Assembly (NCBI GenBank): GCA_003225455.1
Contig: QIAB01000034.1
Coordinates: 24,104-63,957, forward strand
Source: Acidobacteriota bacterium
GTDB taxonomy: Bacteria > Acidobacteriota > Terriglobia > Terriglobales > Acidobacteriaceae
Reading direction: 5' to 3'
DNA length: 39,854 nucleotides
Each line of letters opens with the position of its first letter. Positions within the stretch are counted from its first letter, which is position 1. This document shows, in pieces, positions 26,553 through 34,736 of the stretch. The notes beneath the pieces are model-generated. The model was given only the letters and a program-made list of their open reading frames with translations. It did no database searches and was not told the origin of the DNA. The position numbers and the translations under genes are program-made.

Positions 26553-26735
26553 AAAATGGTACCCGCGAGGCTCCGAATTTTCTGCGCTCGCTCTTCACCG
26601 GAAGCAAGCGGCTTCCCAGACAAAGAAATCTAACGCTGACCATACTGCGTTCTCGGCCAGAGCCGAGCAGGAAGCTGGATGGCGGTCTATACGGTGGGGC
26701 ACAACACCTGCTCGCCGATGCGCGGTTTCTTTCTT

Positions 26736-26812
26736 CGCACTGCGCAGGGCATGCTTGAAGGCAGAGCGTCAGGACAGCCGAGGGCGGCTGTCCCTACGTG
26801 TTTCTTGCCAGT
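26736..26812 (+). repeat. 76-bp direct repeat, copy 1
   Basis: Runs from CGCACTGCGC through GGACAGCCGAGGGC to CTTGCCAGT. It matches 26897-26971 with few differences. It carries GGACAGCC-GAGG-GCGGCTGTCC, a hairpin that is intact in this copy. Confidence 0.8.
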
Positions 26813-26814
26813 TA

Positions 26815-26887
26815 GTAGCGCCGGTCTCTGGCCGGCCCAAAGAGCGGGCAGGATGCCCCTGGACAGCCGGCGAGACGCCGGCGCTAC
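26815..26887. repeat. GTAGCGCCGG...CGGCGCTAC palindromic element, copy 3
   Basis: Bounded by GTAGCGCCGG and CCGGCGCTAC, the same family as 1961-2059 but 25 kb away, here sandwiched between the two 76-bp direct repeats. Confidence 0.75.
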
Positions 26888-26896
26888 ACAAGCGTC

Positions 26897-26971
26897 CGCA
26901 CTGCGCGCGGCATGCCTGAAGGCACAGGTGAGGACAGCCGAGGGCTGCTGCCCCTACGTGTTCTTGCCAGT
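26897..26971 (+). repeat. 76-bp direct repeat, copy 2
   Basis: Same order of segments as copy 1 (CGCACTGCGC, GGACAGCCGAGGGC, CCCTACGTGTTCTTGCCAGT) but the hairpin arm has drifted. A third partial piece (GGCAGCTGCCCCTACGT) follows at about 26980-27000. The 442-base gap 26553-26994 contains only these repeats. Confidence 0.8.
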
Positions 26972-26994
26972 CGCGAAAGTCGAGGCAGCTGCCC

Positions 26995-27900
26995 CTACGT
27001 ATTACGTGCCAATTGCGGCTCTCCTGCTGTCAGGACGATTTTGGGATGAAATAGCGTGCCGGCAACTCGTGTGGCGACGGCGATCAACTCTCTTTGCCCG
27101 AAGAAAACTTTCACCTGTCTGGCGCGTGACAATTCTGGGAGATTCACGGTGCGGCCGCTGCGGATGCGGGCAGCCATTTCTTCGGTCGCAGTCACAGAGG
27201 GAAACTGCGGGAGGAGCTTCCGCGGATGAACGAAGATTTCATTGACGCGCTCGGCCTTAGCGGCTGATTCGAGTTCGTCGAGAGGATGTGCTTCGGCAAG
27301 TTCGAATTCAGCTAACGCTGTTCGACGCAGCGACGCGAGGTGAGCGCCGCAGCCCATCTGCTGGCCCATTTCGTGAGCAACCGAGCGCATATAGGTTCCA
27401 GATGCCACGCGGGCCCGAAAGCTGGCGCAGTCGCGCTCCGCTCCTAAAATTTCAAATTCTTTGATTTCCACTTGTACCGGCTTCAGCGAGACATCTTTGT
27501 GCTTGCGGGCGAGTTTGTAAGCGGGCACGCCATGAATTTTTTTGGCGGAAAACGGTGGGGGGATTTGCTCGATCAGGCCTTGAAATCGAGCAGCCAAGTC
27601 GCGACACTGTTCAAGTGTTACTTGAACTGACGTCGGCGGGGTAATTGGCTCGCCTTCAGCATCGTATGTATCGGTGGCAAAGCCGAAGCGGATTACGCCT
27701 TCATAGACTTTCTCAGATGTGGTGTAAAACTGCGCCAGACGTGTGAGGTTGCCGATGACCAGCGGCAATACGCCGGTGGCGAGCGGGTCGAGCGTCCCCA
27801 GATGGCCGACCGAGCGCTGCCCCAAAATGCGGCGCACACCGTTGACAACATCGTGCGAGGTCAGGCCAGAGGGTTTATCGATAATCAGGACGCCGTTCAT
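26995..27900 (-). CDS. truB: tRNA pseudouridine(55) synthase TruB
   Basis: Converts U55 of the tRNA T-loop to pseudouridine. 301 residues, normal length. Visible are GVLIIDKPSGLTSHDVV at the start, GHLGTLDPLATGVLPL with the catalytic aspartate, YEGVIRFGFATDTYDAEGE, YKLARKHKD and SGTYMRSVAHEMG. The C-terminal portion (about 230-301) is a PUA-like extension. The repeat region runs into the stop. In many bacteria ribF follows truB; here ribF is on the same strand but some 7 kb upstream of it. Confidence 0.96.
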   Translation of the reverse strand: MNGVLIIDKPSGLTSHDVVNGVRRILGQRSVGHLGTLDPLATGVLPLVIGNLTRLAQFYTTSEKVYEGVIRFGFATDTYDAEGEPITPPTSVQVTLEQCRDLAARFQGLIEQIPPPFSAKKIHGVPAYKLARKHKDVSLKPVQVEIKEFEILGAERDCASFRARVASGTYMRSVAHEMGQQMGCGAHLASLRRTALAEFELAEAHPLDELESAAKAERVNEIFVHPRKLLPQFPSVTATEEMAARIRSGRTVNLPELSRARQVKVFFGQRELIAVATRVAGTLFHPKIVLTAGEPQLARNT

Positions 27901-27903
27901 CGG

Positions 27904-27988
27904 AATCGGGTAATTTAGTAATCGTGTAATCGGTAATTTGAATAACCGTGAAATCGTCGACGCTTTTAAATTATCAAATTACCCGATT
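27904..27988. repeat. 13-bp perfect inverted repeat with GTAAT-rich interior, truB-rhomboid gap
   Basis: AATCGGGTAATTT (27904-27916) and AAATTACCCGATT (27976-27988) are exact reverse complements. The AT-rich interior contains repeated GTAATC/GTAATTT units. It fills nearly the whole divergent promoter region between truB and the rhomboid gene, so promoters of both must lie in or beside it. Confidence 0.7.
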
Positions 27989-28008
27989 AGCAGATTGCGA
28001 AATCCTGC

Positions 28009-28716
28009 ATGATCCCGATTCGCGATGACCAGCCGCGCTTCAGCACTCCGTTTGTCAACTATTTCATTGTCGCGTTGAATGCCCTGGCGTTTTTTTATGA
28101 GCTGTCGATCCAAACGCAGGGTCACCGGGCGCTGGATCGCTTCGTATATCAGTTTGGAATAGTGCCGTCGCACGTCGAGGTCGCGCTGGCGCATTTGAAT
28201 CTGGCCGGGATTTTTCTGCCGATCCTGATATCCATGTTCCTGCACGGTTCCTGGCTGCACATTATTGGGAACATGTGGGTGCTGTGGATCTTCGGCGACA
28301 ACATTGAGGATCATCTCGGACATTTTACTTACCTGATTTTTTATCTGATCAGCGGGTTTGCGGCGGCATTTGCGCACATTCTTCTGAACCTGGGATCGAA
28401 TATCCCCAGCGTGGGCGCCAGCGGCGCGATTGCCGGAGTGATGGGAGCGTATTTTGTGTTGTATCCGCGAGCGCGAGTGCTGACGCTTGTGCCGTTGATC
28501 ATATTCTTCACATTTTGGTGGCTGCCGGCGTGGATCGTGCTGGGATATTGGTTTCTGATTCAGTTCCTGAGCGGGGCGGCGACATCCGTTGCCTACACCA
28601 GCCAGACCAGCGGCGGTGTGGCTTTCTGGGCGCACGTGGGAGGATTTGTCGCTGGCATCGTGCTCATTAAGCTTTTTCCCGAGCGCCCCAGAAGAATGAG
28701 ATACGGGACCTGGTAG
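28009..28716 (+). CDS. Rhomboid family intramembrane serine protease
   Basis: A 235-residue polytopic membrane protein with the rhomboid core: MFLHGSWLHIIGNMWVLWIF (loop and helix 2 with H and N of the oxyanion region), GASGAIAG with the catalytic serine S138, and FWAHVGGFVAG with the catalytic H209. About six TM helices are visible plus a short tail (PERPRRMRYGTW). It cleaves TM substrates inside the inner membrane; the target is unknown. It is divergent from truB and no operon partner follows. Confidence 0.93.
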   Translation: MIPIRDDQPRFSTPFVNYFIVALNALAFFYELSIQTQGHRALDRFVYQFGIVPSHVEVALAHLNLAGIFLPILISMFLHGSWLHIIGNMWVLWIFGDNIEDHLGHFTYLIFYLISGFAAAFAHILLNLGSNIPSVGASGAIAGVMGAYFVLYPRARVLTLVPLIIFFTFWWLPAWIVLGYWFLIQFLSGAATSVAYTSQTSGGVAFWAHVGGFVAGIVLIKLFPERPRRMRYGTW

Positions 28717-28727
28717 GAAAAGCACGA

Positions 28728-28754
28728 CCACAGAGGCCACAGAGGAACACAGAC
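28728..28754 (+). repeat. CCACAGAGG tandem repeat
   Basis: Two exact 9-base units CCACAGAGG (28728-28736, 28737-28745) and a diverged third (AACACAGAC). This is a short repeat in the 58-base gap between the rhomboid and SDR genes, of a kind often seen between genes in such genomes. Confidence 0.6.
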
Positions 28755-28774
28755 GAATCAAAGTCTCCCTGGCT

Positions 28775-29515
28775 TTAGAGCGTACCGGCCGAGGGTATAA
28801 TCACCAGCTCTTCAACTGTACTTTCTGCGGACAAGACCAAGGCATTTACCACCGCCTGCGCCACCGTCTCCGGCTTCATCATTTTCTGGCGCGGCGCTTC
28901 TGGCCAAAGCGTCTTCCAGATAGCTGTATCGGTCGCACCGGGGAGAAGCGCAATCACGCGAATTCCCTTCTCTCGCAATTCTTCTCGGAGCGTGTTTGTG
29001 AATCCCAGCGCGCCGTGTTTGGAGGCATTGTAAGCAGACGAGCCTGCAAACACGCGTTTGGCAGCTATCGATAAATTATTCACGATCATTCCGCCAGATT
29101 TCATCAGCGGCAACACGGCACGGGTTACGAGAAACATGCCGGTGAGATTGGTGTCAATGACTTCACGCCAAGTGGCCAGACGCAGCTCAGCCACACTTAG
29201 ATTTGGATGTGCAACGCCTGCATTGTTGATCAAGATATCCAAGCCGTGGAATCGCCCTTCAACCGCATTCACGAGTTCCTGGGCGGAGACTGGATCCCTG
29301 ACATCGCAGAGACAGGGCAGCACCCGGGCATTCCTGGCCTTCAGTTCACGACAAGCTTTGGCGAGAGTAGTTTTATCGCGGCCAGTAATGACAAGGTTGC
29401 ATCCTTCTGCAGCCAGCGCGCGGGCAATGGCCAGACCAATTCCCTGACTGGCCCCGGTAATGAGCGCGACCTTTCCACGAAGACTTTGAAAACTCTTCTT
29501 AATGCGCGGAGACAA
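28775..29515 (-). CDS. Short-chain dehydrogenase/reductase
   Basis: Classical SDR of 246 residues: nucleotide-binding TGASQGIG (20-27), NNAG (97-100), catalytic S149, Y162 and K166 (YNASK). The R46 after TG in VITGRDK favours NADP(H). Many such proteins are FabG-like or act on unknown carbonyls; the C-terminus (VEELVIIPSAGTL) resembles the YdfG/3-oxoacyl group in position only. The start is TTG at 29515, since no in-frame ATG is near and GAGGG lies about ten bases before it. It stands alone. Confidence 0.9.
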   Translation of the reverse strand: MSPRIKKSFQSLRGKVALITGASQGIGLAIARALAAEGCNLVITGRDKTTLAKACRELKARNARVLPCLCDVRDPVSAQELVNAVEGRFHGLDILINNAGVAHPNLSVAELRLATWREVIDTNLTGMFLVTRAVLPLMKSGGMIVNNLSIAAKRVFAGSSAYNASKHGALGFTNTLREELREKGIRVIALLPGATDTAIWKTLWPEAPRQKMMKPETVAQAVVNALVLSAESTVEELVIIPSAGTL

Positions 29516-29673
29516 TGGAGGTTAACCCTCTCGGAATATGCGTACGAAGCAAGAACGAGATTTTACTGTGCAGTTCGGTTCTCATGGGCACACTGTGAGC
29601 CGCGCTAGTGTCCTAATTTGGTCGCTATTCTCTGCTCTGTTGCTAGTCCATGTCAGTGAAGCCTTCGCAAGCC

Positions 29674-29835
29674 TCAGTTACAGGCGAAGGAAAACTGGCT
29701 CATGTGCATGGAGCGTTCGGTGTCCATGATGCAGTACTGGATCATCCCATAGACATACAGGCCAATCGTTCCGACCTTCATCAACTCGGCTGCTAGGGCC
29801 AGCAAGCAGACCGTCTCGGAATGGATTCGGAGCAT
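29674..29835 (-). CDS. Possible small membrane peptide (53 aa)
   Basis: An ORF from an ATG at 29835 to a TGA, with a hydrophobic stretch (VCLLALAAELMKVGTIGLYV) in the middle. It begins 15 bases after the lipoprotein stop on the same strand, so it could be its operon partner. No good ribosome binding site and no family are seen; it may be chance. Confidence 0.25.
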   Translation of the reverse strand: MLRIHSETVCLLALAAELMKVGTIGLYVYGMIQYCIMDTERSMHMSQFSFACN

Positions 29836-29850
29836 GTTGAATGCGGCAAT

Positions 29851-30150
29851 TCAGTGACCCAAACAACTGTCGTCCGAACCGAAGACGATATTCATATCAG
29901 GGGGTATGTGGCAGTCGGCTAAGCGTGGATCATTCTCTAATACGTATTTCGCCATTGCCGCATACCCCGAATCTGGGTAGGTGTTGATGAGCGTCTGAAA
30001 GGTTATTACTGCAACGTCAAATTGGTTGTGCTCCATCGCATTGGTAGCATGGATAAATAATCCCCTATCGCGATTAGGGCTAAAGTCAGACTCTTTCAGA
30101 CAAGACACTAGCCCGAGCGATAGCAGCAGCACTAAAGCCAACTTCAACAT
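29851..30150 (-). CDS. Small lipoprotein with TPR-like helix pair
   Basis: 99 residues. The N-terminus is a lipoprotein signal (LALVLLLSLGLVSC) with the lipobox cysteine C17. The rest contains NAMEHNQFDVAVITFQTLI with NTYPDSGYAAMAKYVL, a helix pair like the TPR units of BamD/YbgF-type outer-membrane assembly proteins, and ends in two cysteines. It is much shorter than BamD (about 240 residues). It is enclosed by the 14-bp inverted repeats. Location in the outer or inner membrane periplasmic face is likely; function is unknown. Confidence 0.7.
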   Translation of the reverse strand: MLKLALVLLLSLGLVSCLKESDFSPNRDRGLFIHATNAMEHNQFDVAVITFQTLINTYPDSGYAAMAKYVLENDPRLADCHIPPDMNIVFGSDDSCLGH

Positions 30151-30260
30151 GACATAATTATCTCACCACTATTCAACGCGACGATCGGCAAATTAGGACA
30201 CTGCGAGCCGCCGTAGTGTCTCAGTTCGACCATAAACGGCTTCACCAGTCGCGAACAGTA

Positions 30261-30981
30261 CTAGGCGGAAAGGGAGTGAGCCTTTTGTAATCGCCAAATG
30301 AGATATGGCAGCATTGTCAGCGCGAAAATCACCAGGGCATGCAGCACGCCATCTGCGATAGCCTGACTAGAGGACCCAAGGATGAAGAAATTCATGCTGA
30401 TATGTCCGAGTCCGCGAGGCACGCCTGTTCGACTCGCGTGAATTTGGGAGGTAGCACCCATCCATGCGATCAGGACCAAAGCGACCGTGGGCCAAACGGC
30501 CTTAAATCTTTGACGGGCGGCCACGAGCCCAATTCCCCAACCGATGAGAACCGGAGCGCTGAAATAGTACAACTTACCGGCCTGGAAATAGAGATTCGCA
30601 AGCCCGTAGATTGGGCCTGTTGAGGCGCGGAAAGGCGTATCGGATCCCGGCAGAAAGATTTTCCAACCACACCACAAATAGAAGCAGGCGACGAAGTAGG
30701 CCACGGGCAGAAAGAGGGAGACCGAACATCGCCCACGGCGCTCGGACACACCAAGATTGGAACTGGCGCTGCTCTATCATCGCCTTGGCGAGATCATCCA
30801 TCCCGCCGAGGCGGACGAGCGCCGCGGCTTCCGCATCCGCTCGGCTGCGACCCGCGCGTTCTTCTTCCGCCCTCAGGTCGGCCAGATGATCGGTAAGTTC
30901 GGTCAGGTAACGCCGCACATGCCGTGGCGCGACGCCAGCCCGCAGTAGGCGTTCGCGAAGTTCATTGAATGGCTTCGCCAT
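30261..30981 (-). pseudogene. PadR-linked membrane protein, frameshifted
   Basis: Two minus-strand frames make up one protein. The first (30981 to about 30720) gives a soluble N-terminal domain of PadR-linked type (RYLTELTDHLADL, ALVRLGGMDDLAKAM) and QSWCVRAPWAMFG. The second (about 30740 to 30261) continues with SLFLPVAYFVACF and at least four TM helices. In the first frame the membrane part is lost. A single-base shift near 30715-30740 joins them. It overlaps the padR stop by 20 bases, so it is the second gene of that operon. Similar pairs encode PadR plus a membrane or permease-prefix protein. Sequencing error is an equal possibility. Confidence 0.72.
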
Positions 30982-31318
30982 GTTGCCCTCCCGTCAGCAT
31001 CTTTTGGATTGCGGCCGCCAGATTGCTCCAAGCCTCCGATAGATCAGCCAATCGATGCGATCCTCTGGGCGTTACGGAATAATAGATACGGCTACGGCTG
31101 TTGACGGTCTTGCGTCGCGACCTTAGCGCCCCCTCGCGTTCCAACGCGTGGAGCACTGGGTAGACAACACCTTCGCCGACTGCGATCACCGCGGCGGTGC
31201 GGTTACGGATGGCTTGAACGATCTCATAGCCATACATCTCCTCTTGCTGCAGTAGCCTGAGGATCAGGAGCTCCGGAACTCCATTCATAAAATTGGGATT
31301 GGTCTCGCGGGCTGCCAT
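30962..31318 (-). CDS. PadR family transcriptional regulator
   Basis: 118 residues with the PadR winged-helix pattern: LLILRLLQQEEMYGYEIVQAI, then GEGVVYPVLHALEREGAL as recognition helix and RSRIYYSVTPRGSHRL as the wing. PadR proteins are usually repressors released by small ligands. It overlaps the next gene, a membrane protein, by 20 bases; such pairs are commonly self-regulated. It is divergent from the DMT transporter gene and shares a 191-base promoter region with it. Confidence 0.92.
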   Translation of the reverse strand: MAARETNPNFMNGVPELLILRLLQQEEMYGYEIVQAIRNRTAAVIAVGEGVVYPVLHALEREGALRSRRKTVNSRSRIYYSVTPRGSHRLADLSEAWSNLAAAIQKMLTGGQHGEAIQ

Positions 31319-31347
31319 CGAAGACCATAATACCTCGTGGTTCGATG
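31316..31347. promoter_or_regulatory. 7-bp inverted repeat at the padR start, possible operator
   Basis: CATCGAA (31316-31322) and TTCGATG (31341-31347) are exact reverse complements with 18 bases between, and the left arm covers the padR start codon. A dimeric PadR binding here would block its own operon. This is inference from position only. Confidence 0.3.
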
Positions 31348-31509
31348 TATGGCAAGTGACTCCAACTGTTGGAACGTCTGTTCCTGGCGAGAGGCAAATT
31401 TCTACGGTGAGACATCACCTGAGCCGCACCTTTCAAATCATGATTTCGTTTATAACTGTGACGGAGATGAATCGGTCGGCAGTAGGCCTCTCGGGACCTC
31501 ACCAACTGC

Positions 31510-32469
31510 TTGGACAAAAAGAGCCATCCTCTTCGCGGATATCTTTACATCGCCAGCGCCACGTTTCTTTGGGGCGTTGCTGCCGCTCTGGGCCGCGCCG
31601 CATTTACGGGACATCCGCTCCCCGGCGGTCAGGTCCTGCGGCCAATTGACCCGCTGATTCTTTCGCAGACCCGAACGACATTTTCGTTCCTTGTGTTCCT
31701 GCCGGTACTGGGTTTGTGGCGGGGCTGGAAGCGTCTTCGGCTTCCGACCGCCGACGCGCTGCAGACATTGCTGATAGGTGTGCTCGGAGTGGCGGCCTCG
31801 AACTATTTTTATTACCTCGCGATTCAGAGGACGAACGTGGCAACGGCCATCATCTTGCAATACACGGCGCCGATTTGGGTTTTGCTGTATGCAGTCGTGA
31901 GGGGGATACAGAGAGCAACCTGGCAGCGTATTTCTGCAGTCACGCTGGCGCTCGCGGGAATTGCCTTGGTGATCGGAATTTTCGGATCAAGCGGCTTCAA
32001 GCTGGACCGAATCGGCGTAATCGCTGCGCTGCTCGCCGCGTTTTCGTTTGCTTTTTACAACATTGGCGGACACAGCATCCTTGCCCGCTACGACCGCTGG
32101 ACTGTGCTTCTGTACACCACGGGGAGCGCGTCGCTTTTCTGGATTGTGTTGAATTCTCCCTGGAAGATCGCCGCCGCACATTACTCGGCGGCGCAATGGC
32201 TGTTCCTGCTGCTGTTCTCTCTGCTTTCGGTCCTGGCGCCGTTCTCGTTTTATTTCGCAGGACTGCAGCATCTGGAACCAACGCGAGCCGTAGTGGTCAG
32301 TTGTCTGGAGCCGGTGTTTTCGATTGTGCTGGCGGCGATCCTGCTGGGCGAGGTTCTGCGGCCACTGCAAGCGTTGGGGATTATCCTGGTGCTCGCGGCG
32401 ATTGTGGTAGTGCAGATGCCGGAGCGGCAGAAAGTTGCTGAGATGACCATTATCGAGCCAGTCGACTGA
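31510..32469 (+). CDS. DMT superfamily (EamA) transporter
   Basis: 319 residues with two EamA repeats and about ten TM helices. The first repeat begins GYLYIASATFLWGVAAALGR and has NYFYYLAIQRTNVATAIILQYTAPIWVLLYAV; the second has AFSFAFYNIGGHSIL and the characteristic EPTRAVVVSCLEPVFSIVLAAILLGE. Such proteins export or import metabolites such as amino acids; no substrate can be assigned. The start is TTG at 31510; no in-frame ATG lies close by and the ribosome binding site is weak, so the start is uncertain. It converges on the MFS gene, 6 bases apart. Confidence 0.9.
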   Translation: MDKKSHPLRGYLYIASATFLWGVAAALGRAAFTGHPLPGGQVLRPIDPLILSQTRTTFSFLVFLPVLGLWRGWKRLRLPTADALQTLLIGVLGVAASNYFYYLAIQRTNVATAIILQYTAPIWVLLYAVVRGIQRATWQRISAVTLALAGIALVIGIFGSSGFKLDRIGVIAALLAAFSFAFYNIGGHSILARYDRWTVLLYTTGSASLFWIVLNSPWKIAAAHYSAAQWLFLLLFSLLSVLAPFSFYFAGLQHLEPTRAVVVSCLEPVFSIVLAAILLGEVLRPLQALGIILVLAAIVVVQMPERQKVAEMTIIEPVD

Positions 32470-32475
32470 TCTTGC

Positions 32476-33723
32476 TTACTCCAACTGTTTCCCCTTTGTT
32501 TCCGGTAACTGCGTCGCTACCAAACACGCCAGGAAGAACGAGAGACCGCACAAATAGAATGCCCAACTCAGGCCTTTTACTTGTCCGACGCGCCCAATCA
32601 CATAAGGAGAGATTGCACTCATCGTGCGTGCGCCGTTGTAGGTGAAACCGAGCGCGCGGGCGCGCACACTGGTGGGAAAGATCTCGCTGCCGATGATTCC
32701 TGATCCGGAGAAGAAGCCCGTACCAAAGAACGCCACCACAGTTCCTGCCACGAGCAGCGCCCACGGCGCTCTAACCATCGCATAAAGTGGAACTAGAAGA
32801 GCAGCAATGAAAGTATACAGAATGAAAGACTTTCGCCGTCCCAGATGATCCGCAACCCAGCCGAAGCTGGCGTAACCAGGGAACATTCCGAACAGATTCA
32901 GCACCACCAAAAGTGTTGTGGTTCCCATCACACCGAAGCCGCGCCCTCCCTGAGCTATCGGGAGCGAAAGATACGGCGGCATCCAGGTGAAAAGCCCCCA
33001 CCACGCGAACATCCCGAAGAAATTCATGAACAGAAGGGCGAACGTGTCTTTTGCGAAGGGAGGCTGGAAGATGCGGAGAAATCCCTGAGCATCTGCGGTG
33101 CTGCGGATAGTGCCGGTCGCGGCTCGCTGCGTCCGCCACATTTCAGACTCCGGGACATCCTTCTGAATCCACAGCGTGACCAGCGCGGGAAAAATGCCGA
33201 CAAAGAACACCATGCGCCAATCGGCGTAATGGAGCACGATTCCTGCGACTAACGCCGCGAGTGCGTAGCCGATTGCCCACGAACTTTGCACGATGGCAAT
33301 CGCTTTCGCGCGCAGCTCCGTGGGCCAGGTTTCCGCTACTAGAGTGGCTCCGGTATTCCATTCACCTCCCATTCCTAATCCGAGAACAAAGCGGAAAATG
33401 GCGAGCATCAATACAGAAGTCGAGAGGCCGGAGGCGAAGGAGCAGATCGAGTACGTGAGGATACTCAGCATCAGCGCCCGCTTGCGACCGACGCGGTCGG
33501 CGATGAATCCGAATGCCACCCCGCCAATGCCGGAGGCCAACAGAGTCAGGCTGCCGAGGAAACCGGCGGTCGCCTTGCTCATTCCGAGGTCCCGCATGAT
33601 ATAGGTCAGCACCAACGCGTAGAGCATGGCGTCGAAGGCGTCGAGCATCCAGCCGAGAGCGGCGGCTAACAGCGTGCGCCGCTGCGCGGAGGTGACTTGG
33701 GCGAAAGTGACGGCTGTGGCCAT
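32476..33723 (-). CDS. MFS transporter of the aromatic-acid/sialate/sugar-acid type
   Basis: 415 residues and twelve TM helices. LGWMLDAFDAMLYALVL in helix 1, DRVGRKRALM in loop 2-3 and RFVLGLGMGGEWNTG in helix 4 fit the AAHS/SHS group of H+ symporters for acids such as benzoate, shikimate or sialate. The second-half loop ADHLGRRKSF is the repeat of the same motif. The ATG at 33723 is preferred over the TTG at 33738. It lies 56 bases after ribF on the same strand, but a functional link is not apparent. Confidence 0.9.
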   Translation of the reverse strand: MATAVTFAQVTSAQRRTLLAAALGWMLDAFDAMLYALVLTYIMRDLGMSKATAGFLGSLTLLASGIGGVAFGFIADRVGRKRALMLSILTYSICSFASGLSTSVLMLAIFRFVLGLGMGGEWNTGATLVAETWPTELRAKAIAIVQSSWAIGYALAALVAGIVLHYADWRMVFFVGIFPALVTLWIQKDVPESEMWRTQRAATGTIRSTADAQGFLRIFQPPFAKDTFALLFMNFFGMFAWWGLFTWMPPYLSLPIAQGGRGFGVMGTTTLLVVLNLFGMFPGYASFGWVADHLGRRKSFILYTFIAALLVPLYAMVRAPWALLVAGTVVAFFGTGFFSGSGIIGSEIFPTSVRARALGFTYNGARTMSAISPYVIGRVGQVKGLSWAFYLCGLSFFLACLVATQLPETKGKQLE

Positions 33724-33779
33724 GCGCAGGATTGTCAATTCTCACGTACAAGTTGGCAATTGGAAAATTGGAGTGCGGG

Positions 33780-34724
33780 TTACTTTCTGAGCTTCAGAAG
33801 GTGGAAGTATCGCCGCGCATGTTTCACGTCGATGGCGATCTGGGTGCGCAGTGCATCGATGGATGGAAACTTGATCTCATCGCGTAGCCGCTCCAGGAAA
33901 TGGATTTCGACTTCTGTCTCCGGAGTTAGCTCGATGGGGTGGAAATTTAGCAGATGGCTTTCAATCGCAAATAAATCTGCGCCGAAGGTTGGACGATTGC
34001 CTATGTTGGTTACGGAATCGAAACATTCACCGCCCACGCGCGTTCGTGTAATGTAAACGCCGTCTTTGGGGATGAGTTCTTCGTAGCGGGCGAGATTGAT
34101 GGTTGGGACGGTGTATCTGGAACCATATCCGCGGCCACGACCCGGAGTTGAAAGAATGCTGAAAGGTCTCCCCAGCAGATGGCGGGCGCGGCTCACGCGC
34201 CCTTCGCCGAGCAATCTGCGGATGTGGCTGCTTGAGACCGGCTCGCCTCTCAGCTTCATCTCGGGGTAAGTAACCACCTTGAAGCCCATCTCCTGACCGT
34301 ATTGCGCGAGCATCTCCACTGTGCCCGAGGCCTTGTGCCCGAAGCGGAAATTGAAACCCTCGTGAACTTCGCGGGCTTGCAGACCCTTGGCGAGGATCTG
34401 TTCGGCAAACTCGGGTGGGGTGAGCAGAGAAAGGTCGCGAGTGAAAGGAAGTAAAAGGATGGCATCGAGGCCAGTGGCTTCGAGCAGGCGCAGTTTTTCC
34501 GGCGTGGGCGTGAGCAGCTTCAGAGGTGAATCAGGGCGAAGGATGCGAGCCGGATGTGGCTCGAAGGTGATGGCGACTGCTTTCGCGCCAATTGTCCGTG
34601 CGCGGCTCACGATTTCACAGAGGACATGCCTGTGGGCGCGGTGGACGCCATCGAAATTGCCGACGCTGACTACTGTGTATCCGAAGTCGGGCGGGAGGTC
34701 ATCGAGTTTGTGGAAGAGTTGCAT
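33780..34724 (-). CDS. ribF: Bifunctional riboflavin kinase/FAD synthetase RibF
   Basis: Makes FMN and FAD from riboflavin. 314 residues: the N-terminal FAD-synthetase domain has VGNFDGVHRAHRHVL (alanine replaces the usual glycine of GxH) with TFEPHPARIL and the SSSHIRRLL segment; the C-terminal flavokinase domain starts GRPFSILSTPGRGRGYG and contains VPTINL and SVTNIGNRPTF. The order of domains is standard. It follows the MBL hydrolase gene by 134 bases that contain a long nested palindrome. Confidence 0.95.
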   Translation of the reverse strand: MQLFHKLDDLPPDFGYTVVSVGNFDGVHRAHRHVLCEIVSRARTIGAKAVAITFEPHPARILRPDSPLKLLTPTPEKLRLLEATGLDAILLLPFTRDLSLLTPPEFAEQILAKGLQAREVHEGFNFRFGHKASGTVEMLAQYGQEMGFKVVTYPEMKLRGEPVSSSHIRRLLGEGRVSRARHLLGRPFSILSTPGRGRGYGSRYTVPTINLARYEELIPKDGVYITRTRVGGECFDSVTNIGNRPTFGADLFAIESHLLNFHPIELTPETEVEIHFLERLRDEIKFPSIDALRTQIAIDVKHARRYFHLLKLRK

Positions 34725-34736
34725 TTCAAATCTTTA

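Larger units (their letters stand above)
29607..30202. mobile_element. 596-bp segment bounded by 14-bp perfect inverted repeats (MITE-like or remnant)
   Basis: The left end AGTGTCCTAATTTG (29607-29620) and the right end CAAATTAGGACACT (30189-30202) are exact reverse complements. Just outside each end is a similar motif, ACACT-N12-AGTGT (centres gtgagccgcgct and gcgagccgccgt, in the same orientation), and GAGCCGC occurs on both sides. The interior encodes a small lipoprotein and a possible 53-residue peptide but no transposase. This also covers the 335-base gap 29516-29850. A mobile origin is inference. Confidence 0.45.

Noticed and set aside
26679-27245. 188-codon plus-strand ORF after bcsZ
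   Set aside because: It crosses three intergenic repeats and ends inside truB on the opposite strand; no coding signature.
29538-29729. 63-codon plus-strand ORF with a hydrophobic stretch
   Set aside because: Spans the left inverted repeat of the 596-bp segment and has no ribosome binding site or family.
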